Shown here: positions 19,303 to 28,670 of the stretch, piece by piece
Numbering within the stretch: the stretch's first letter is position 1
How the letters are laid out: each line of letters opens with the position of its first letter
Origin: JAHEEL01 sp963785245
GTDB lineage: Bacteria; Actinomycetota; Acidimicrobiia; Spongiisociales; UBA5794
DNA length: 64,000 bases
Direction of reading: 5' to 3'
Assembly (NCBI GenBank): GCA_963785245.1
Contig: CAWAUO010000006.1
Span: 310,001-374,000, forward strand
The notes under the pieces: model-generated
The model's input: only the letters and a program-made list of their open reading frames with translations
The model's database searches: none
What the model was told of the DNA's origin: nothing
Position numbers and translations under genes: made by a program

Positions 19303-19398
19303 GTGACGACTCCGGGCACCGTATGACGCAGAGCCGTTCGTATCAAGGCCTTCGATTCACGATCACGTTGGCATCACAATCTGCCGATACACTCGATC

Positions 19399-20184
19399 GT
19401 GATGCAGCAGGCAGCCTTCTTCGATCTCGACAAAACGGTCATTGCCAAGTCGTCGACCCTTGCGTTCGGCAGACCCCTCTACAAGGCTGGCTTCCTTGGC
19501 CGCAAGGCGCTCGCACGAATGGGGCTTGCCCAGGTCTTCTACCTCCTCTTCGGAGCCGACGCCGACCAGCTCGAACGGGCCCGCGACGAATTGCTTCATC
19601 TGATCGCCGGTTGGCAGCGTGACGAAATCGAACAGCTTGTCCGCGAGACGCTCACCGATGTCGCAGAACCGCTCGTGTACGCAGAGGCGCTCTTCCTCAT
19701 CGATGAGCACGCTCGGAGGGGGCGCCGTGTGATCATCATCTCGGCGAGCCCTGAGGAGATCGTGCGACCCATCTCCGAGTACATCGGAGTGAGCGAGGTC
19801 ATAGCAACAAAGGTCAAGACCGATGCGCAGGGGCGCTACCTCCCTGAGGTCGACGTGTATGCCATGGGTCCGGGCAAGGCAGAGGCCATGGAGGAACTGG
19901 CCAGGACTGCAGACATCGACCTCGAGGGTTCGTTCGCCTACTCGGATTCGATCACCGACCTGCCGATGCTCGAGGCGGTCGGAAACCCCGTCGTCGTGAA
20001 TCCAGAGAAGGAACTGCGTGCCATCGCCGAGGAACGTGAGTGGCCGATCCTTGAATTCCAGCGTCCGGTCGCCGTTGGCCCCACGATTCCCCGCCCGTCC
20101 CCGCTCACCGGGGCGGCCGTTGCCCTTTCGGTCGCCGCCCTCGCTGCAGCCGTGGCTCTCCTCAAGCGGAGGTCTCGGGCCTAG
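19399..20184 (+). CDS. HAD-IB family hydrolase with C-terminal membrane helix (Rv3661-like)
   Basis: A SerB-like HAD phosphatase of about 261 residues. Motif I is FFDLDKT (Asp9 nucleophile, Asp11), motif II is IIISASPEEIV, and the motif III/IV region is YSDSITDLPMLEAVGNPVVV. A hydrophobic helix at the extreme C-terminus (AAVALSVAALAAAVALL) would tether it to the membrane. The start is either the GTG at 19399 or the ATG at 19402. Homologues sit divergent to the Tad locus in many actinobacteria, so a link to that system is suspected. The substrate is unknown. It is convergent with, and overlaps by 4 bases, the MFS gene. Confidence 0.82.
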   Translation: MMQQAAFFDLDKTVIAKSSTLAFGRPLYKAGFLGRKALARMGLAQVFYLLFGADADQLERARDELLHLIAGWQRDEIEQLVRETLTDVAEPLVYAEALFLIDEHARRGRRVIIISASPEEIVRPISEYIGVSEVIATKVKTDAQGRYLPEVDVYAMGPGKAEAMEELARTADIDLEGSFAYSDSITDLPMLEAVGNPVVVNPEKELRAIAEEREWPILEFQRPVAVGPTIPRPSPLTGAAVALSVAALAAAVALLKRRSRA

Positions 20185-21638
20185 GCGTCATCGCCCGGTT
20201 CCGGGGGGATCGCACCCGGGACGCCGGTCTCGGCGATGGCTTCCCTCCCGGCCTCCGCTGCGTCGCCGGATGGCGGGTCACCGTCGGCCTTCTTGGCTGC
20301 GATGCCTTCCGCTCTCGCGGCCTCGATCTTGGCGGTGGTGAGCTTCGGAGCCGCGTAGATGAACAGCAGTACGTAGGCGGCTGCCGCCACGAACCAGGGC
20401 ATTCGGAGCGCCAGTTCGCGTGATCCGCCGGCGCTTTCGACGCCGGCGACGATCAGACCCCCCGCTGCGAGCCCGATCGGCATCATCCCCCATGCGAAGA
20501 ACCGGTACACCGAGTTCACGCGGCCGAGCAGATGGTCGGGGATGATCGTCTGACGCAGCGACACCGTGATGACGTTCCAGAGCACAGCGGTGAATGAGAA
20601 GATCCCGAAGTTGACGAACACCACGATCCAGTTGCTCGTCAGCCCAATGATGATGGAGGTGACGAACGCGGCGATGAACGTCGTGTAGAGGGAGGTGCCG
20701 CTGCCGAGCAGCTTCGAGATGCGCGGCGAGAGCACGCTCCCGAGAACGCCACCGATGGCGCCGGCGGCTCCGAGAATTGCGAACACGAAAGCGGTGACGC
20801 CGAGTACCTCCTGGGCGAAGAGCACCAGGGTGGCGAAGACCAGCGAACCGAGCGCGTTGAGGCATCCGAGAATGATGGCCATGGGTCGCAGCAATGGGTG
20901 ATGCCACAGCCACTTCACGCCTTCCTTGATCTCGCCCCACCAATCGACCCTGGCCGCGAGTTCCTCCTCGGAGCGGTCCACGGTGAAGGTTCCTGCAACC
21001 AGGAGCAGCAGAACCGCCGATACCGCGAACGTTCCGGCATCGAAGAAGAACGGCAACGCGAAGGCGACGCCGATGAGCACGCTACCCAGGGGCGGCCCGA
21101 TGAAGCTGTTCATCACCATCTCGGCGCCCCACAGATTGCCGTTCGCGCGTTCGAGCGCGTCTGGTTCGACAACGGCCGGCAGAATGGTCTGCGCTGCGTT
21201 GTCGTAGAGCACCTCGGCCATGCCGAACAGCAGGGCGGCGATGACCAGCGCTCCGTACACGATCCAGTTGGTTTCGAGGTCGATTCCACCGGCAATCTCA
21301 TCCGGGGACGGCAGCGTCGACGACTGCCCGAAGACCACCAACGCGACGATGGCCGTGATGGCCGTGCGAAAGACGTTCATCGACAGCATCAGCTTGCGGC
21401 GGTCGACCCGGTCGGTGATAACGCCCGCTGGGAGTGAGAACAGCAGCCACGGAAGGCGCTGCACGACCGCAATCAGCGCAATGAGGATGGGGCTGCGCGT
21501 GACGGCCGACGCGAGCCATGGATAGGCGATCTGGGCGACACCATCACCGAGATTGGAAACGACAGAGGACGACCACAGCTTCCAGTAGTTGGCGCCGAGC
21601 GGGATCCTCGGCTTCTTCTCGGACTTGACATTGCTCAC
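20181..21638 (-). CDS. MFS efflux transporter
   Basis: A 485-residue major facilitator of the EntS/drug-exporter type with about 12 helices. The GTG start at 21638 overlaps the stop of the HTH regulator gene (GTGA); the reading frame upstream of it lies across that gene and is noise. The N-terminal half starts NYWKLWSSSVVSNLGDGVAQ, followed by the MFS loop GVITDRVDRRKLML between helices 2 and 3. The charged C-terminal tail is cytoplasmic. The substrate is unknown; coupling to a DNA-binding regulator suggests substrate-induced expression. Confidence 0.82.
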   Translation of the reverse strand: MSNVKSEKKPRIPLGANYWKLWSSSVVSNLGDGVAQIAYPWLASAVTRSPILIALIAVVQRLPWLLFSLPAGVITDRVDRRKLMLSMNVFRTAITAIVALVVFGQSSTLPSPDEIAGGIDLETNWIVYGALVIAALLFGMAEVLYDNAAQTILPAVVEPDALERANGNLWGAEMVMNSFIGPPLGSVLIGVAFALPFFFDAGTFAVSAVLLLLVAGTFTVDRSEEELAARVDWWGEIKEGVKWLWHHPLLRPMAIILGCLNALGSLVFATLVLFAQEVLGVTAFVFAILGAAGAIGGVLGSVLSPRISKLLGSGTSLYTTFIAAFVTSIIIGLTSNWIVVFVNFGIFSFTAVLWNVITVSLRQTIIPDHLLGRVNSVYRFFAWGMMPIGLAAGGLIVAGVESAGGSRELALRMPWFVAAAAYVLLFIYAAPKLTTAKIEAARAEGIAAKKADGDPPSGDAAEAGREAIAETGVPGAIPPEPGDDA

Positions 21639-22231
21639 GTCTCGTCCTCCGGCCCAAGCGCCGGGAGGCCAGTTGGGAAGACGCCGGCAACGAGTCCGTA
21701 GGTTCGTCCACCGGTTCGCGGTTCTGCTGCGAACTCGGCAGCCAGCGATGCCAGCGCCGACGCAAATTCGACGGCCCTCGATTCGGGGATGCGAGCACGC
21801 CGTGCGGTGAACATCGGGAGTGGTTCGCCCTCGATGATCTGCACGTCGCTGAGTGCGTCTCGCACGATGAAGAGCGGATCCTGGATCGGCCCGGAACTCG
21901 ACATGATGATCGTGCGACCGGTGCGGCCGTAGTACTTCTCGGTGAGCGCGCGCACCTGGCGGGTGCGTACGATGCGGACGAGCCCGCACTTCTCGAGCAC
22001 CTTCAGGTGGTAGCCGACGGTCCCCTTCGGCTTGCCGAGGGCTTCAGCCACGTGGCTGGTCGTCGCAGCCCGTTCGAGGAGAAGGTCGAGAATCGCGAGA
22101 CGGGTCCCGTCGGCGAGCGCCTTCAGTGCCTCGGGTGTGTCGGCCTGAACCTCGTCGGCGATCTCGTAGTCGAGTCCGCCGGGCTCAGCTTCCGGACGCG
22201 GTGTCGGGTTCTCCGTCGGTTTGGTCGACAT
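21635..22231 (-). CDS. ArsR-like winged-helix transcriptional regulator
   Basis: A 198-residue protein. The ATG at 22231 is preferred because the DNA-binding domain starts soon after: ALKALADGTRLAILDLLLER and ATTSHVAEALGKPKGTVGYH form the winged helix typical of ArsR-type helix-turn-helix regulators, followed by a wing (VRIVRTRQVRALTEKYYGR). A C-terminal region of about 90 residues probably senses the ligand. It overlaps the upstream surface-protein gene by 47 bases and the downstream MFS gene by 4, so it likely controls this three-gene unit. Confidence 0.78.
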   Translation of the reverse strand: MSTKPTENPTPRPEAEPGGLDYEIADEVQADTPEALKALADGTRLAILDLLLERAATTSHVAEALGKPKGTVGYHLKVLEKCGLVRIVRTRQVRALTEKYYGRTGRTIIMSSSGPIQDPLFIVRDALSDVQIIEGEPLPMFTARRARIPESRAVEFASALASLAAEFAAEPRTGGRTYGLVAGVFPTGLPALGPEDET

Positions 22232-22790
22232 CTGTCGTATTGTCGGAGTTACTCGACCGTTTGTCAACCGACCCGGACAGCACCCACCAGAGCAGCAGCC
22301 CAAATGCGGCGATCCCCGCAGCGATCCCCCCGATCAGCCACCAGTTGGGGCCGGGCTCCGGTGCCGGCGGAACGGTGGGGCGGGTCGGCGACACGACCGC
22401 AGGATCGACACCGAGCTCGGTGAGCGTCGAGAGTTCGGAGATATCGCTCGAACCGTCGGGTTCGATGGCCTCAAACGCCACCTGCACATCTTCTCGCCCG
22501 GAGAACCGAAGGATGCCGATCCAACGGCCGTCGCCCTGATTTACAAGAGCCACTGGCGGGAGTTCACCGGCGAACGCCACTGTCCGTGCCAGGACCGCGG
22601 ACCGGCCGCTGTCGACCGCAACCGATACCTCGATCGTCATCCCGGCGTCGACCTCGAGCGCACGCGCCTCGGCCTCCCCGAACGGGGCGCCGAGCACGAC
22701 GGAGAGTGCGAGGGCGAGAAGAACCGGCATTGGGGTGAGCGTACCGCCGACCGCTCGCGCGACGCGTTCTCTCGACATCTTGGCGGCCAT
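22185..22790 (-). CDS. bitopic secreted/membrane protein of unknown function
   Basis: A 201-residue protein with a signal peptide at about residues 15-40 (LLALALSVVLGAPFGEAEA), an extracellular beta-rich domain of roughly 95 residues, a Pro-rich linker (RPTVPPAPEPGP), a single transmembrane helix (WWLIGGIAAGIAAFGLLLWW) and a short acidic Ser/Asp-rich tail. No family is recognised. It is the first gene of the unit with the ArsR-like regulator and MFS exporter, and is divergent from leuC. Confidence 0.6.
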   Translation of the reverse strand: MAAKMSRERVARAVGGTLTPMPVLLALALSVVLGAPFGEAEARALEVDAGMTIEVSVAVDSGRSAVLARTVAFAGELPPVALVNQGDGRWIGILRFSGREDVQVAFEAIEPDGSSDISELSTLTELGVDPAVVSPTRPTVPPAPEPGPNWWLIGGIAAGIAAFGLLLWWVLSGSVDKRSSNSDNTTDVDQTDGEPDTASGS

Positions 22791-22862
22791 GCAGCGCTCG
22801 GGCGTGGCTTCTCACAGTCGGTGTCTGTCAACCGCGCTCGCCTCCCTAACCTGCGGCGAACC

Positions 22863-24269
22863 ATGAACACCCCGCGCACCCTCTACGAGAAGATCTGGGA
22901 CGACCATGTCGTTCGGACCGAGGACGACGGCATCGATCTCCTCTTCGTCGATCTGCACCTCGTCCACGAAGTCACATCCCCACAAGCCTTCGAAGCTCTG
23001 GAGATGTCCGGCCGCCCCGTGCATCGACCCGACCTGACGCTCGCCACCATCGATCACGGTGTGCCGACCGCCGACCGTGCGCTCGGCATTCTCGACCCAC
23101 TGTCGAAGAAGCAGATCGACACGCTGATCGCCAACTGCGAGCGCACCAGCGTCACGCTGTTCGACATCAACGATCCTCGCTCTGGCATCGTCCATGTGAT
23201 CGGCCCCGAGCAGGGACTCACCCAACCCGGAGCGACCATCGTCTGTGGCGACTCGCACACGGCCACGCACGGCGCCTTCGGTTCCCTGGCGTTCGGGATC
23301 GGCACGTCCGAGGTCGAGCATGTGCTGGCGACCCAGACCATGCCACAGCGGCGACCGAAGTCGATGTCGATCACCGTCGACGGGGAGCTGCCTTCGGGAG
23401 TCACCCCGAAGGATGTCATTCTGGGCATCATCGCCCGCATCGGCTTCGATGGTGGTGGTGGACATGTCGTTGAATACCGCGGGTCGGTCTTCAAGAACAT
23501 GTCGATGGAAGGGCGGATGACCGTCTGCAACATGTCCATCGAGGCGGGCGCTCGCGCCGGTCTCATCGCCCCCGACGAGACAACGTTTGCCTATCTCAAG
23601 GACCGTCCATACGCCCCATCCGGCGCCGATTGGGATGAGGCGCTCGCCTACTGGCGGACGCTGTCAACCGACCCGGGCGCCTCGTTCGACACCGAAGTCG
23701 TGATCGACGCCGCCGACTTGGCGCCGTACGTCTCGTGGGGCACCAACCCGTCGCAGACCATCCCGGTCGGAGCCGTCATTCCCGACCCGGAGTCATTCGA
23801 CGATCCGCTCGACCGGGACGCAGCCGAGCGGGCGCTCGTCTACATGGACCTCGAGGCCGGAACGCCGGTCACGGACGTCGACATCGATGTTGTGTTCCTC
23901 GGCTCATGCACCAATGCCAGAATCGAAGACCTCCGCGCTGCGTCCGCCGTCGTGGAAGGGAAACGAGTGGCGGAAGGCGTTCGGGCGTTGGTGGTGCCCG
24001 GCTCCGGACTCGTGAAGCTCCAAGCGGAGGAGGAAGGTCTCGATCGGATCTTCATCGACGCGGGGTTCGAATGGCGCGATGCCGGATGCTCGATGTGCCT
24101 CGCCATGAATCCGGATGTGCTTCAGCCGGGAGAGCGTTGTGCTTCGACCTCGAACCGCAACTTCGAAGGTCGTCAGGGGCGGGACGGGCGCACCCACCTC
24201 GTCAGCCCGGCCATGGCCGCGGCTGCCGCAATCGAAGGCCATTTCGTCGACATCCGGGAGTGGTCCTGA
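22863..24269 (+). CDS. leuC: 3-isopropylmalate dehydratase large subunit
   Basis: LeuC isomerises 2- to 3-isopropylmalate in leucine synthesis, using a [4Fe-4S] cluster. The ATG at 22863 gives the canonical N-terminus (TLYEKIWDDHVV). Substrate and cluster motifs are present: VCGDSHTATHGAFGSLAFGI, the first Cys ligand in FLGSCTNARIEDL, and the pair in DAGCSMCLAMNPD. Length is 468 residues, standard for the family. The TGA stop overlaps the leuD ATG, a translationally coupled leuCD pair. leuB and leuA are not in the window. Confidence 0.97.
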   Translation: MNTPRTLYEKIWDDHVVRTEDDGIDLLFVDLHLVHEVTSPQAFEALEMSGRPVHRPDLTLATIDHGVPTADRALGILDPLSKKQIDTLIANCERTSVTLFDINDPRSGIVHVIGPEQGLTQPGATIVCGDSHTATHGAFGSLAFGIGTSEVEHVLATQTMPQRRPKSMSITVDGELPSGVTPKDVILGIIARIGFDGGGGHVVEYRGSVFKNMSMEGRMTVCNMSIEAGARAGLIAPDETTFAYLKDRPYAPSGADWDEALAYWRTLSTDPGASFDTEVVIDAADLAPYVSWGTNPSQTIPVGAVIPDPESFDDPLDRDAAERALVYMDLEAGTPVTDVDIDVVFLGSCTNARIEDLRAASAVVEGKRVAEGVRALVVPGSGLVKLQAEEEGLDRIFIDAGFEWRDAGCSMCLAMNPDVLQPGERCASTSNRNFEGRQGRDGRTHLVSPAMAAAAAIEGHFVDIREWS

Positions 24270-24868
24270 TGCAACCGGTCACCGTCATCGCCGGCCAGAT
24301 GGCTCCGCTCCCCCGGGCCAACGTCGACACCGACCAGATCATCCCCAAGCAGTTCCTCAAGCGGGTCGAACGGTCCGGATTCGGGCCGTTCCTGTTCTGG
24401 GATTGGGCCCAGGACGCCGAGGGCGAGCTCGACCCGGACTTCATCCTCAATCGTGCGGAGTACGACGATGCCGCGGTGCTCGTCTCAGGACCGAATTTCG
24501 GTTCGGGGTCTTCTAGAGAGCACGCCCCGTGGGCTCTCGAGGACCGCGGTTTCAGGGCGATCATCGCCCCGTCGTTCGCCGACATCTTCCGTGGGAACTC
24601 CTACAACGTCGGCCTGCTGCCGATCGACCTCACCGACGAAGAGGTCGCGATCCTCACCGAGATCGCCGACGATCCTTCGAACGAGGTCACGATCGACCTG
24701 CCGGCCCAGACGGTGACATGCGGCGACTTCCAGGCTTCGTTCGACATCGACCCGTCCGTCAAGCATCGCCTGCTCAACGGGCTCGACCACATCGCATTGA
24801 CGATGGAGCACGCCGACGAGATCGAGCGCTTCGAGGAGACTCGTCCCGCGTGGAAACCGAAGCTGTGA
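24269..24868 (+). CDS. leuD: 3-isopropylmalate dehydratase small subunit
   Basis: LeuD is the swivelling domain partner of LeuC. The 199-residue protein has the family motifs LPRANVDTDQIIPKQFLK, GPNFGSGSSREHAPWAL (substrate loop) and APSFADIFRGNSYNVGLLPI. The ATG overlaps the leuC stop (TGATG), which fixes the start. Its length is normal. Confidence 0.97.
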   Translation: MQPVTVIAGQMAPLPRANVDTDQIIPKQFLKRVERSGFGPFLFWDWAQDAEGELDPDFILNRAEYDDAAVLVSGPNFGSGSSREHAPWALEDRGFRAIIAPSFADIFRGNSYNVGLLPIDLTDEEVAILTEIADDPSNEVTIDLPAQTVTCGDFQASFDIDPSVKHRLLNGLDHIALTMEHADEIERFEETRPAWKPKL

Positions 24869-24929
24869 ACACACCAGAGCATCGGGCCGGCGGTGCCGGG
24901 TTCTCAGGCCGATACACGCCCCGGCGCCG

Positions 24930-25292
24930 ATGAGCAGACCAACCCGTCAGGAACAGGCTCAGGCGCTCCTCCAGAGAAGGGCCAGGAAGATGGCATCGGC
25001 AGTGCTTGGCCGTCGCGCCACGACCGCTGCCGACTTCGCTACCGCGTTCAATCTCGAGCGGGTCGACATCGTCTCTGAGATCCCCGACCGTGAGACCCTG
25101 CTGGGCCTCGGACTCAGGCGCGTCGGGCCCCGCGACGGTCTCTACATCCTGGAAGACGGCGATGGATTTCGCATCTACCTCCAGGAGCGCGGCATCCCGA
25201 TGCGCGAACAATCCGGTTTGGACTTCAACGAAGCGCGGGACAAGACAATCGACGAAGTCCTCCTCTTGAACGGCATCCCGTTCAGTTTCTGA
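24930..25292 (+). CDS. conserved-looking small protein of unknown function
   Basis: A 120-residue soluble protein. The N-terminal third is Arg/Gln/Ala-rich and helical (RQEQAQALLQRRARKMASAV). The remainder is mixed (TAADFATAFNLERVDIVSEI, YILEDGDGFRIYLQERGIPM). No family is recognised. It lies 61 bases after leuD on the same strand and may be read with it. Its end overlaps the MOSC gene end by 11 bases (convergent). Confidence 0.55.
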   Translation: MSRPTRQEQAQALLQRRARKMASAVLGRRATTAADFATAFNLERVDIVSEIPDRETLLGLGLRRVGPRDGLYILEDGDGFRIYLQERGIPMREQSGLDFNEARDKTIDEVLLLNGIPFSF

Positions 25293-25851
25293 AGACCTCG
25301 TCACCGATATTGATCTCGACCGGCCGATCGAGATGGTCAACGGCCACGATGAACCCGCGGGTACCGGTGGACAGAAACGAGAGATGATCTGCAATCTCTC
25401 GCCGCTCGAGTACCTCGTCCGATCCAAGCAGGAACGAAGTGAATCCGGCACAGGCAACCGCGGGTTGCGGAGTGCGGAGGACCGTCTCGGTGCCGTCCGT
25501 ATGGCGGATGAGCACGCCATCGACGATATCGGCCGCGGCAAGTGCCGGACCATCGACAATGATGTTCTCGCCGGCGATGCCAAGCGGTACGGAACCGAAC
25601 CGGTCGGACATTGCTGCGTAGTGTCCGGTGAAGCCGACCGACAGGACCCGGTTTCCGCCACCTTTTGCCCTCGGATGCGCCCGGTGGTGGGTGTCGACGA
25701 TCCAGCCGGTGCTATCCCATCCGAGCATGCCATCGATAGTGATCGATGCTCGGTCGACCGACACGAGCGAATCCGGCACATAGGCGCCGTCCTGTTTCAG
25801 CGGTTCGGCATGGATCTGCAGCCGCACAATCCGGCCAACTGCCTCGGTCAT
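25282..25851 (-). CDS. MOSC domain protein
   Basis: A 189-residue protein. The ATG at 25851 is chosen because the MOSC-like fold begins there (EAVGRIVRLQIHAEPLKQDG); the frame upstream runs antiparallel to nothing meaningful. The segment LSVGFTGHYAAMSDRFG followed by GIAGENIIVDG is the MOSC core. MOSC proteins handle molybdenum cofactor or carry sulfur. No clear conserved Cys typical of sulfur transfer was spotted, so its activity is uncertain. It stands downstream of the isochorismatase-like gene on the same strand. Confidence 0.7.
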   Translation of the reverse strand: MTEAVGRIVRLQIHAEPLKQDGAYVPDSLVSVDRASITIDGMLGWDSTGWIVDTHHRAHPRAKGGGNRVLSVGFTGHYAAMSDRFGSVPLGIAGENIIVDGPALAAADIVDGVLIRHTDGTETVLRTPQPAVACAGFTSFLLGSDEVLERREIADHLSFLSTGTRGFIVAVDHLDRPVEINIGDEVFRN

Positions 25852-25982
25852 CGTCGTGTGGTTGTAGTCGACAGCATTTCCACACGCTACCCCCGCGTCG
25901 TGGGGTGTGGCGGAGGTTCTGCCCGACGCTGCTCGCCCTGCGGGATCTCCCAAGCCGGATGACCCCGATGCCGCCGGTCTCG

Positions 25983-26534
25983 CTAGAGCAACTCGCTTGT
26001 CTCGAGCACCTGGGAGTTGTAGAACGTGGCCAGGTACTCGATCGCTTCGGCCTGCATGTCGTCGTACCGATCGCCGGCCATCGGAGCGAACATGCAGGTG
26101 GCATCGGACACCACGGACACCTCGATGCCGCGGAGGAACGCGTCGTACGTGGTGTGGCGGCAGCAGCAGTTCGTGTGCTGACCGACGATCACCATCTTCT
26201 TGATGTTGTGCACCCGGCACGTCGCATCCAGGTCGGTCTCGGTGAACGCCGAGTAGAACCGTTTCGGAACGACGATGTCGTCGCCTTGCGGGGACAACCC
26301 CGGAACGACCTCGGCTCCGGCGGAGCCGGCCAGCGCGTGCTCGCCGAAGACCTCGAACTCGACGTCGCCCGGCCGGTGAGCATCGTTGGCGTACACGACC
26401 ATCCAATCGTCGCGTCCGCGTGCGGCTTCCGCGAGTTGGCCGATCGGGTCAATGATCGGCACGGCTGCCGAGTTCGCGAGGGTTCCATCAACGAAATCGT
26501 TCAGCATGTCGAGGACGACGAGGGCGGTCTTCAT
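25983..26534 (-). CDS. isochorismatase/nicotinamidase-family cysteine hydrolase
   Basis: A 183-residue alpha/beta hydrolase with the family triad: Asp9 in VLDMLNDF, Lys in IVVPKRFYSAF, and a nucleophilic Cys in VGQHTNCCCRHTTYDAFLRG, where three consecutive cysteines stand at the active-site position. The usual cis-peptide motif precedes it. The substrate is unknown; relatives include nicotinamidase, ureidoacrylate and N-carbamoylsarcosine hydrolases. It has its own upstream gap and lies just ahead of the MOSC gene. Confidence 0.83.
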   Translation of the reverse strand: MKTALVVLDMLNDFVDGTLANSAAVPIIDPIGQLAEAARGRDDWMVVYANDAHRPGDVEFEVFGEHALAGSAGAEVVPGLSPQGDDIVVPKRFYSAFTETDLDATCRVHNIKKMVIVGQHTNCCCRHTTYDAFLRGIEVSVVSDATCMFAPMAGDRYDDMQAEAIEYLATFYNSQVLETSELL

Positions 26535-26633
26535 GGTGTTGCTCCCTGGAGATTGGGGCGGGATTGTAGGTCGGATCGTGGACGCTATCGACGGGGAGAC
26601 TGTGGGGCGAGCGATGCTGTTCCTGGTCGTGGC

Positions 26634-27407
26634 TCAGACGCCCAGCACGTCATTCAGGATGTCCGGCCGGTCGGTGACGATGCCATCGACGCCCATGTCG
26701 AGGAAGCGCTGCATGTCGTCGGCCTCGTTCACCGTCCAGAGATGGATGTGGGTTCCTGCACGATGGATCGCGTCAATCAGCTTGTCGTCGATCTTGAAGC
26801 CCCGGTAGTTGTACGGGAGCTGATAGGCCTGGACCTTTCGCCGCGTGGTGCGGCCGCCGCGGGAGGCACTCCACATCGCTGCAGCAGCCGTAGGACCGGC
26901 CGAGACCGCGACCTGACCCTGCGTGATGCGCCTGAATCGAGCGATACGGCGGTCGTAGAACGAGCCGATGAGCGTCCGGTGCTCGGCATCGGCGGCACGG
27001 ATCACCTCGGCCACGGCCCACTCCTCGCCGGAGGCTTTGAGATCGACGTTCAGGCGGACCTCGGGCCACGTCCGGTACAACTCCTCGAGCGGAGAGATTC
27101 CGATGCCGGTTCCCCTGAGCGGATAGTCGCGGTCCGGATCGAAGGAGTACGCAGCGTCGATGCCCTGGAGGTCCTCCAGCGTGTAGTCCGAGATCTTCCC
27201 GATTCCACTCGTGGTGCGCTCGAGCGTTGCGTCGTGAAAGACCACCGGGATCCGATCGGCCGTGAGGCGCACATCGAGCTCGAGGTAGTGATAGCCCAAT
27301 TCATCGACGGCTCCGGCGAAGGCGCACATCGTGTTCTCCGGCCACAGCACGCGGCTGCCGCGATGCGCGAGGCGGATCGGATGCTCGATCGAGAAGTAGT
27401 CGCTCAC
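26634..27407 (-). CDS. glycerophosphodiester phosphodiesterase
   Basis: A 257-residue TIM-barrel enzyme of the GDPD/UgpQ family, which cleaves glycerophosphodiesters to glycerol-3-phosphate. Catalytic motif LAHRGSRVLWPENTM (His15, Glu24) is followed by LELDVRLTADRIPVVFHD, with the metal-binding acidic residues and the second His. The C-terminal part has the typical WTVNEADDMQRFLDMGVDGI and TDRPDIL. No signal peptide, so cytoplasmic. Its ATG overlaps the hutI stop (ATGA), placing it at the end of the hut operon, although no metabolic link to histidine is obvious. Confidence 0.9.
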   Translation of the reverse strand: MSDYFSIEHPIRLAHRGSRVLWPENTMCAFAGAVDELGYHYLELDVRLTADRIPVVFHDATLERTTSGIGKISDYTLEDLQGIDAAYSFDPDRDYPLRGTGIGISPLEELYRTWPEVRLNVDLKASGEEWAVAEVIRAADAEHRTLIGSFYDRRIARFRRITQGQVAVSAGPTAAAAMWSASRGGRTTRRKVQAYQLPYNYRGFKIDDKLIDAIHRAGTHIHLWTVNEADDMQRFLDMGVDGIVTDRPDILNDVLGV

Positions 27408-28609
27408 ATCACCTCTCCACGCTTAATGACCGCGGCGACGATATCGGCGTCGGGTCGATAGGCGATGTGGAGGTGGGTCGGGGCGTCGAGGATCGCCAAA
27501 TCGGCGATGGCGTCCGGTACCACGTGCCCCCGGTCGTCGAGGCCGAGGGAGTGTGCACCGCCACGCGTCGCCGCCCAGATCGCCTCGTCGGCGTTGAGAC
27601 CCAGGTTGAGAACGGCGAGGGCGACCACGAACGGCATGGATTCAACGTAGGCAGTGCCGGGATTGCAGTCGGTGGCGAGGGCGACGGCGACACCGCTGTC
27701 CCAGATGCGGCGCCCGTCCGGATAGGGCAGCCGCATCGCGAAGGACACGGCTGGCAGGAGTACGGCCGTGGTACCGGCGGATCGCATCGCCGCGAGGTCG
27801 CCGTCGGTAGCGTGGTCGAGGTGATCGGCGCTGGCCGCCCGGACATCGGCGCCGAGCGCCGCTGCACCGATGCGGCTCAACTGATCAGCGTGGATACGTA
27901 GGCCGAGACCGTGGAGTTGCGCGGCTTCGAGGATCCGCCTGGACTCAGGGACGGAGAACGCGGCCTCGTCACAGAACACGTCGCAGAATTGGGCGAGCGG
28001 TGCGCATGCGTCGAGCATCGGACCACAGACCAGGTCAATGTATGCGTCGCGATCGAATCGGTACTCGGCCGGTACGACGTGGGCGCCGAGGAACGTCGGG
28101 ATCACGTCGATCGGGAGCGCGTCACCGAGACGGTTGGCGATCCGCAGTATGCGGGCCTCGTTCTCGGCATCCAGGCCGTACCCGGACTTGACCTCCACCG
28201 TGGTCGTGCCGTGTTCCATCATCCGCCAGGCCCGGGCGGCGGCGGCTTCGAAGAGTTCCTCGTCGGCTGCGCTCCGCGTTGCACCGACGGTCGAATGGAT
28301 CCCACCTCCGGCGGCAAGGATCTGTTCGTAGGACTCGCCGCGGAGCCGACGGTCGAACTCGTCGCTGCGATCTCCGGCGAAGACGAGGTGCGTGTGCGGA
28401 TCGACGAACCCGGGAACCACCGCCGCTCCCCCGGCGTCGAGCCTCGGTAGGTCGAAGAACACGTCCGGGATGTCCGTGCTCGAGCCCACTCCGGCGATGA
28501 CCCCGTCCACGATCGCAACGGCAGCATTCTCCACCACTCCGAGCAATCCCCCGCGCCCGGCATCGTTCGTAACCAACGCCCCGATATTGAAGACAAGCAA
28601 GTCGTTCAT
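27404..28609 (-). CDS. hutI: imidazolonepropionase
   Basis: HutI hydrolyses imidazolone propionate to formiminoglutamate, the third step of histidine degradation. The ATG at 28609 gives the usual amidohydrolase N-terminus; an upstream ATG at 28642 would add 11 unsupported residues. Metal site DPHTHLVFAGDRSDEF and the HutI segment GGGIHSTVGATR are clear, as are VEVKSGYGLD and IPTFLGAHVVP. Length is 401 residues. A 7-base tandem repeat lies between it and hutU, and GDPD overlaps its end by 4 bases. Confidence 0.95.
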   Translation of the reverse strand: MNDLLVFNIGALVTNDAGRGGLLGVVENAAVAIVDGVIAGVGSSTDIPDVFFDLPRLDAGGAAVVPGFVDPHTHLVFAGDRSDEFDRRLRGESYEQILAAGGGIHSTVGATRSAADEELFEAAAARAWRMMEHGTTTVEVKSGYGLDAENEARILRIANRLGDALPIDVIPTFLGAHVVPAEYRFDRDAYIDLVCGPMLDACAPLAQFCDVFCDEAAFSVPESRRILEAAQLHGLGLRIHADQLSRIGAAALGADVRAASADHLDHATDGDLAAMRSAGTTAVLLPAVSFAMRLPYPDGRRIWDSGVAVALATDCNPGTAYVESMPFVVALAVLNLGLNADEAIWAATRGGAHSLGLDDRGHVVPDAIADLAILDAPTHLHIAYRPDADIVAAVIKRGEVM

Positions 28610-28643
28610 TGCGAAGCCCGAGTCCTCGAGATCGCTCTCCACT

Positions 28644-28670
28644 GGCGACCGGCGACCGGCGACCGGCGAC
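28644..28670. repeat. 7-base tandem repeat abutting the hutU stop
   Basis: The unit GGCGACC is repeated 3.9 times, ending directly at the hutU TGA (28671-28673, minus strand). It lies in the hutU-hutI gap. It may reflect replication slippage; no function is evident. Confidence 0.8.

Noticed and set aside
24055..24075. GGGGTTCGAATGGCG resembling a tRNA T-arm
   Set aside because: It lies inside leuC in frame, with no acceptor, D or anticodon arms around it.
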